From the NCBI GenBank assembly GCA_963813375.1, contig CAWEYT010000009.1, positions 186,001 to 250,000 on the forward strand: 64,000 nucleotides of DNA, read 5' to 3'. Of this stretch, positions 61,586 to 64,000 are shown piece after piece. The notes beneath the pieces are model-generated. The model did not search any database. It was given only the letters and a program-made list of their open reading frames with translations, and was not told where the DNA came from. The stretch comes from DASTFY01 sp963813375. Lineage in GTDB: Bacteria > Actinomycetota > Acidimicrobiia > Acidimicrobiales > Ilumatobacteraceae. The translations under genes and the position numbers were made by a program. How positions within the stretch are numbered: the first letter of the stretch is position 1; each line of letters starts with the position of its first letter.

Positions 61586-62665
61586 GTGTGGGTTCGCCGG
61601 CTGGAGCTCGTCGACTTCCGCAACTACGAGAGCGTCGCGGTCGAGCTCGGGCCGGGTCTCACGGCGGTCGTCGGAGCCAACGGGCAGGGCAAGTCCAACC
61701 TTGTCGAGGCCGTCGCCTACCTGCCCACGCGTGAGAGCTTTCGCGGCGCGCCACCGCTTGCCCTGATCCGCGAGGGGTGCCAGGAGGCGATCGTGCGGGC
61801 CGAGGTGGAGCAGCCGGACGGTCGGGTGGTCACCATCGAGTGCGCGCTGGCGAACGGCGGACGCGACCGTGTGCTCGTCAACAAGCAACGACCGCGGCGG
61901 ACATCGGAGCTGCTCGACGTGGTGCGGGTCACGGTCTTCTCCCCCGACGACCTCGCCCTGCTGAAGGACGGCCCTGCCGTGCGGCGGCGCTACCTCGACA
62001 TGACCATGGTGGGCCTGCATCCGCGGCTCGACGCCGACCGCCGGGACCTCGAGCGCATCCTGCGTCACAAGGCCACGCTGCTGAAGCAGGCCGGCGGCCG
62101 CTTGGACGGTGATGCGGCGCTCACGCTGGACGTGTGGAACACCAAGCTGACCGAGGTCGGGGAGATCATCGGTCGGGCCCGCGCCGATCTCGTGGAGGCG
62201 CTCGCTCCTGAGGTGTCCCGCGCGCATCACGAGCTCGCCCCCAGTGGGGGAGCCGTGGTGCTCGGGTACGACCCGCCGTGGCGCCGGGCCGGCCTGGCCG
62301 ACACGCTGGCGGAGGCCCGGGCCGACGAGGTGCGGCGCCAGGTCTGCCTGGTCGGTCCGCATCGCGACGATCTCGATGTGGTGCTCGACGGCCTGCCGGC
62401 GCGGACCCATGCCTCGCAGGGGGAGCAGCGGACGCTGGCGCTGGCGCTGCGCCTGGCCGGCCACCGGCTGGTGACCGAGCGGACCGGTAGCGCCCCGGTG
62501 CTCCTGCTCGACGACGTCTTCTCCGAGCTCGATCCGGCCCGCAGCGCGGCGCTGTTGGGGCACCTCCCTCCGGGGCAGGTCCTCCTGACCACCGCTGGGC
62601 CGCTGCCCGAGCTGGCCGAGCCGGAGCGCGTGCTGCACGTCGAGCGGGGCAAGCTGGTCGGGTGA
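61586..62665 (+). CDS. recF: DNA replication and repair protein RecF
   Basis: A 359-residue SMC-like ATPase: Walker A VVGANGQGKSNLVEAVAYL, signature ASQGEQRTLALALRLAG, Walker B VLLLDDVFSELDPARSAALL. GTG at 61586, 12 bases after dnaN. Recruits RecR/RecA-loading at gaps. Confidence 0.97.
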   Translation: MWVRRLELVDFRNYESVAVELGPGLTAVVGANGQGKSNLVEAVAYLPTRESFRGAPPLALIREGCQEAIVRAEVEQPDGRVVTIECALANGGRDRVLVNKQRPRRTSELLDVVRVTVFSPDDLALLKDGPAVRRRYLDMTMVGLHPRLDADRRDLERILRHKATLLKQAGGRLDGDAALTLDVWNTKLTEVGEIIGRARADLVEALAPEVSRAHHELAPSGGAVVLGYDPPWRRAGLADTLAEARADEVRRQVCLVGPHRDDLDVVLDGLPARTHASQGEQRTLALALRLAGHRLVTERTGSAPVLLLDDVFSELDPARSAALLGHLPPGQVLLTTAGPLPELAEPERVLHVERGKLVG

Positions 62666-62681
62666 GTCCGGTGATCGGCCC

Positions 62682-62987
62682 GTGACAGACGGCGAGCCCC
62701 GTTCGTTGCGCGACAGCGTCGACGACGTGGTCCGCTCGCTGCGCGGCACCAGCGCGCGCAGCCTGGCCGGGGTGTTCGGGCGATGGGAGGAGGCGGTCGG
62801 TCCGCAGATCGCCGCCCACGCCCGCCCGGCCTCTCTGACCGATGGCCGGCTGGTGGTCGACGTCGACCATCCGACGTGGGCGACCCAGCTGCGGTTCCTC
62901 GAGCAGGACCTCCTGGGACGCCTCCGCGACGTGGCCGGGGCGGACGAGGTCACCAGCATCGAGCTGCGCGTCCGCCCGCCGCGCTGA
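62682..62987 (+). CDS. DUF721/DciA-like protein
   Basis: A 101-residue protein of the DUF721 family, whose DciA members load DnaB. FGRWEEAVGPQIAAHARPASLTDGRLVVDVDHPTWATQLRFLEQDLLGRL is the core. GTG at 62682, 16 bases after recF, as in mycobacterial Rv0004. Lacks a C-terminal disordered tail. Confidence 0.9.
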   Translation: MTDGEPRSLRDSVDDVVRSLRGTSARSLAGVFGRWEEAVGPQIAAHARPASLTDGRLVVDVDHPTWATQLRFLEQDLLGRLRDVAGADEVTSIELRVRPPR

Positions 62988-63164
62988 CCCGCGAAGCCGG
63001 CGCGAAACCGCGCTCCGCGAGGCACCATCCTCCGCCTCTCAGCACCACCCCGTTGGTAGGCTGGAGGCCATCGTGAGGACGGTTCTGAGCGCTCCCCGGG
63101 GTCCGGGGAATCCAGCGAACGGAGCTGTCCCGCCGGTCGCTCATCGATCCCGAAAGGTCGCGCC

Positions 63165-64000
63165 TTGGCGAAGGACGTGAACCGCCCCAACAACGAGTAC
63201 GACGCGTCAGCCATCCAGGTCCTGGAGGGCTTGGACCCCGTGCGCAAGCGGCCCGGCATGTACATCGGCTCCACCGGGCTGGCCGGCCTCCATCACCTCA
63301 TCTGGGAGGTCGTGGACAACTCGGTCGACGAGGCCATGGCCGGCTACTGCAGCCGCATCGTCGTGACCCTGCAGGCCGACGGCGGCTGTCGCGTGGACGA
63401 CGACGGCCGCGGCGTGCCGGTCGATCCGTACCCGTCCGGCCCCCACAAGGGGAAGAGCGCGGTCGAGGTCGTGCTCACCGTGCTCCACGCGGGAGGCAAG
63501 TTCGGCGGCGGCAGCTACAAGGTGTCCGGCGGGCTCCACGGCGTGGGCGTGTCGGTCGTCAACGCCCTGTCGGAACGGCTGCTCATCGAGGTCGACAAGG
63601 ACGGTTCCCACTACCGGCAGGAGTACGCCAAGGGCGGCCGTCCGCAGGGCAAGCTCGAGAGGGTCGGCCCGACGCCGGCCCGGGGGCGGACCAGCGGGAC
63701 GACGGTCGTGTTCTGGCCGGACCCGGTGGTCTTCAGCTCGGAGGGCACGGAGTTCCACGCCCGCACGGTGCTGGAGCGCCTGCAGACCATGGCCTTCCTC
63801 AACAAGAGCCTGGAGATCCAGTTCGTCGACGAGCGGCCGGACAAGGCGCAGCAGGTCACCTACGTCTACAAGGGCGGCATCGTCGACTTCGTGCGCCACC
63901 TCAACGCGTCGAAGGAGGCGCTGTTCTCGAAGGTGGCGTCCTACACCGCCTCCGAGGACGACCAGGAGGTGGAGATCGCCCTCCAGTGGAACACCGGGTA
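63165..64000 (+). CDS. gyrB: DNA gyrase subunit B (partial, cut at window end)
   Basis: The first 278 residues are seen. GHKL ATPase motifs: EVVDNSVDEAMAGYC, VDDDGRGVPVD, GGLHGVGVSVVNALSE, and RKRPGMYIGSTGLAGLHHL. TTG at 63165 has GAAAGG about 8 bases upstream; GTG at 63177 is an alternative. The gap of 177 bases after DUF721 holds its promoter. Confidence 0.96.
   Translation, partial: MAKDVNRPNNEYDASAIQVLEGLDPVRKRPGMYIGSTGLAGLHHLIWEVVDNSVDEAMAGYCSRIVVTLQADGGCRVDDDGRGVPVDPYPSGPHKGKSAVEVVLTVLHAGGKFGGGSYKVSGGLHGVGVSVVNALSERLLIEVDKDGSHYRQEYAKGGRPQGKLERVGPTPARGRTSGTTVVFWPDPVVFSSEGTEFHARTVLERLQTMAFLNKSLEIQFVDERPDKAQQVTYVYKGGIVDFVRHLNASKEALFSKVASYTASEDDQEVEIALQWNTG

Noticed and set aside
1..64000. 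tRNA, rRNA, riboswitch, CRISPR or insertion sequence
   Set aside because: No cloverleaf, repeat-spacer pattern, transposase or conserved riboswitch core was recognised; a covariance-model search would be decisive.

Overview
The window is about 70% or more GC and carries the chromosomal replication-origin neighbourhood of an actinobacterium. The order on the right (cca, DUF6049 protein, membrane Ser/Thr kinase, ECF sigma and anti-sigma, trxB, trxA, cwlM-like, parB, parA, rsmG, jag, yidC, yidD, rnpA, rpmH, then dnaA, dnaN, recF, DUF721, gyrB) is the order known from mycobacteria, and dnaB-rplI-rpsR-ssb-rpsF and DUF5318/PadR/ino1 are also mycobacterium-like. The rest of the content, including an oxidative tryptophan operon, suggests a lineage outside Mycobacteriales. 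A deep-branching class such as Acidimicrobiia is my inference, not something the sequence proves.

Layout. 1-2.8 kb: the N-terminus of a formylglycine-generating-enzyme-like protein (cut by the window edge), a frameshifted FAD aromatic hydroxylase and an aldo/keto reductase. 2.7-9.0 kb: a tight minus-strand run of META lipoprotein, RidA, 3-hydroxyanthranilate dioxygenase, ACMSD, kynurenine monooxygenase, tryptophan 2,3-dioxygenase and kynureninase. This takes tryptophan through 3-hydroxyanthranilate to aminomuconate. 9.2-15.7 kb: small membrane and exported proteins, including an unexplained five-gene exported locus (9.7-13.4 kb). 15.7-29.7 kb: a catabolic island with an aldehyde dehydrogenase, a MarR regulator, a class I amidotransferase, a Liv-type ABC importer, a glutamine-synthetase-like ligase, NicX-like and NicD-like enzymes, an acyl-CoA dehydrogenase, a TetR regulator and a class III aminotransferase. 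29.7-32 kb: an HD hydrolase, a small membrane protein, an EamA exporter and a VOC protein. 32-64 kb: core replication, translation and segregation genes, with DUF5318, PadR, ino1, an amidohydrolase, an HDAC-like deacetylase and DegV between them. The origin lies around dnaA: DnaA boxes precede dnaA, a DnaA-trio-like element lies between dnaA and dnaN, and a parS site lies upstream of parA.

How the genes work together. The kyn genes overlap or abut and probably form one transcript. The 18.5-26.5 kb minus-strand genes (NicD-like, NicX-like, GS-like, LivK, LivF, LivH, LivM-LivG) read as an uptake-plus-catabolism operon. It diverges from the ACAD-TetR-aminotransferase operon across a palindromic candidate operator.

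Caution on sequence quality. About twenty single-base frameshifts interrupt otherwise well-conserved proteins, often at G or C runs. They fall in the 8-14, 19-26, 30, 37, 48-50 and 56 kb regions and spare the kyn enzymes and most core genes. I annotate the intended full-length genes and mark the breaks. Consensus indel errors are a likely explanation, but true pseudogenes cannot be excluded by reading alone. No tRNA, rRNA, CRISPR array, insertion sequence or prophage was recognised.
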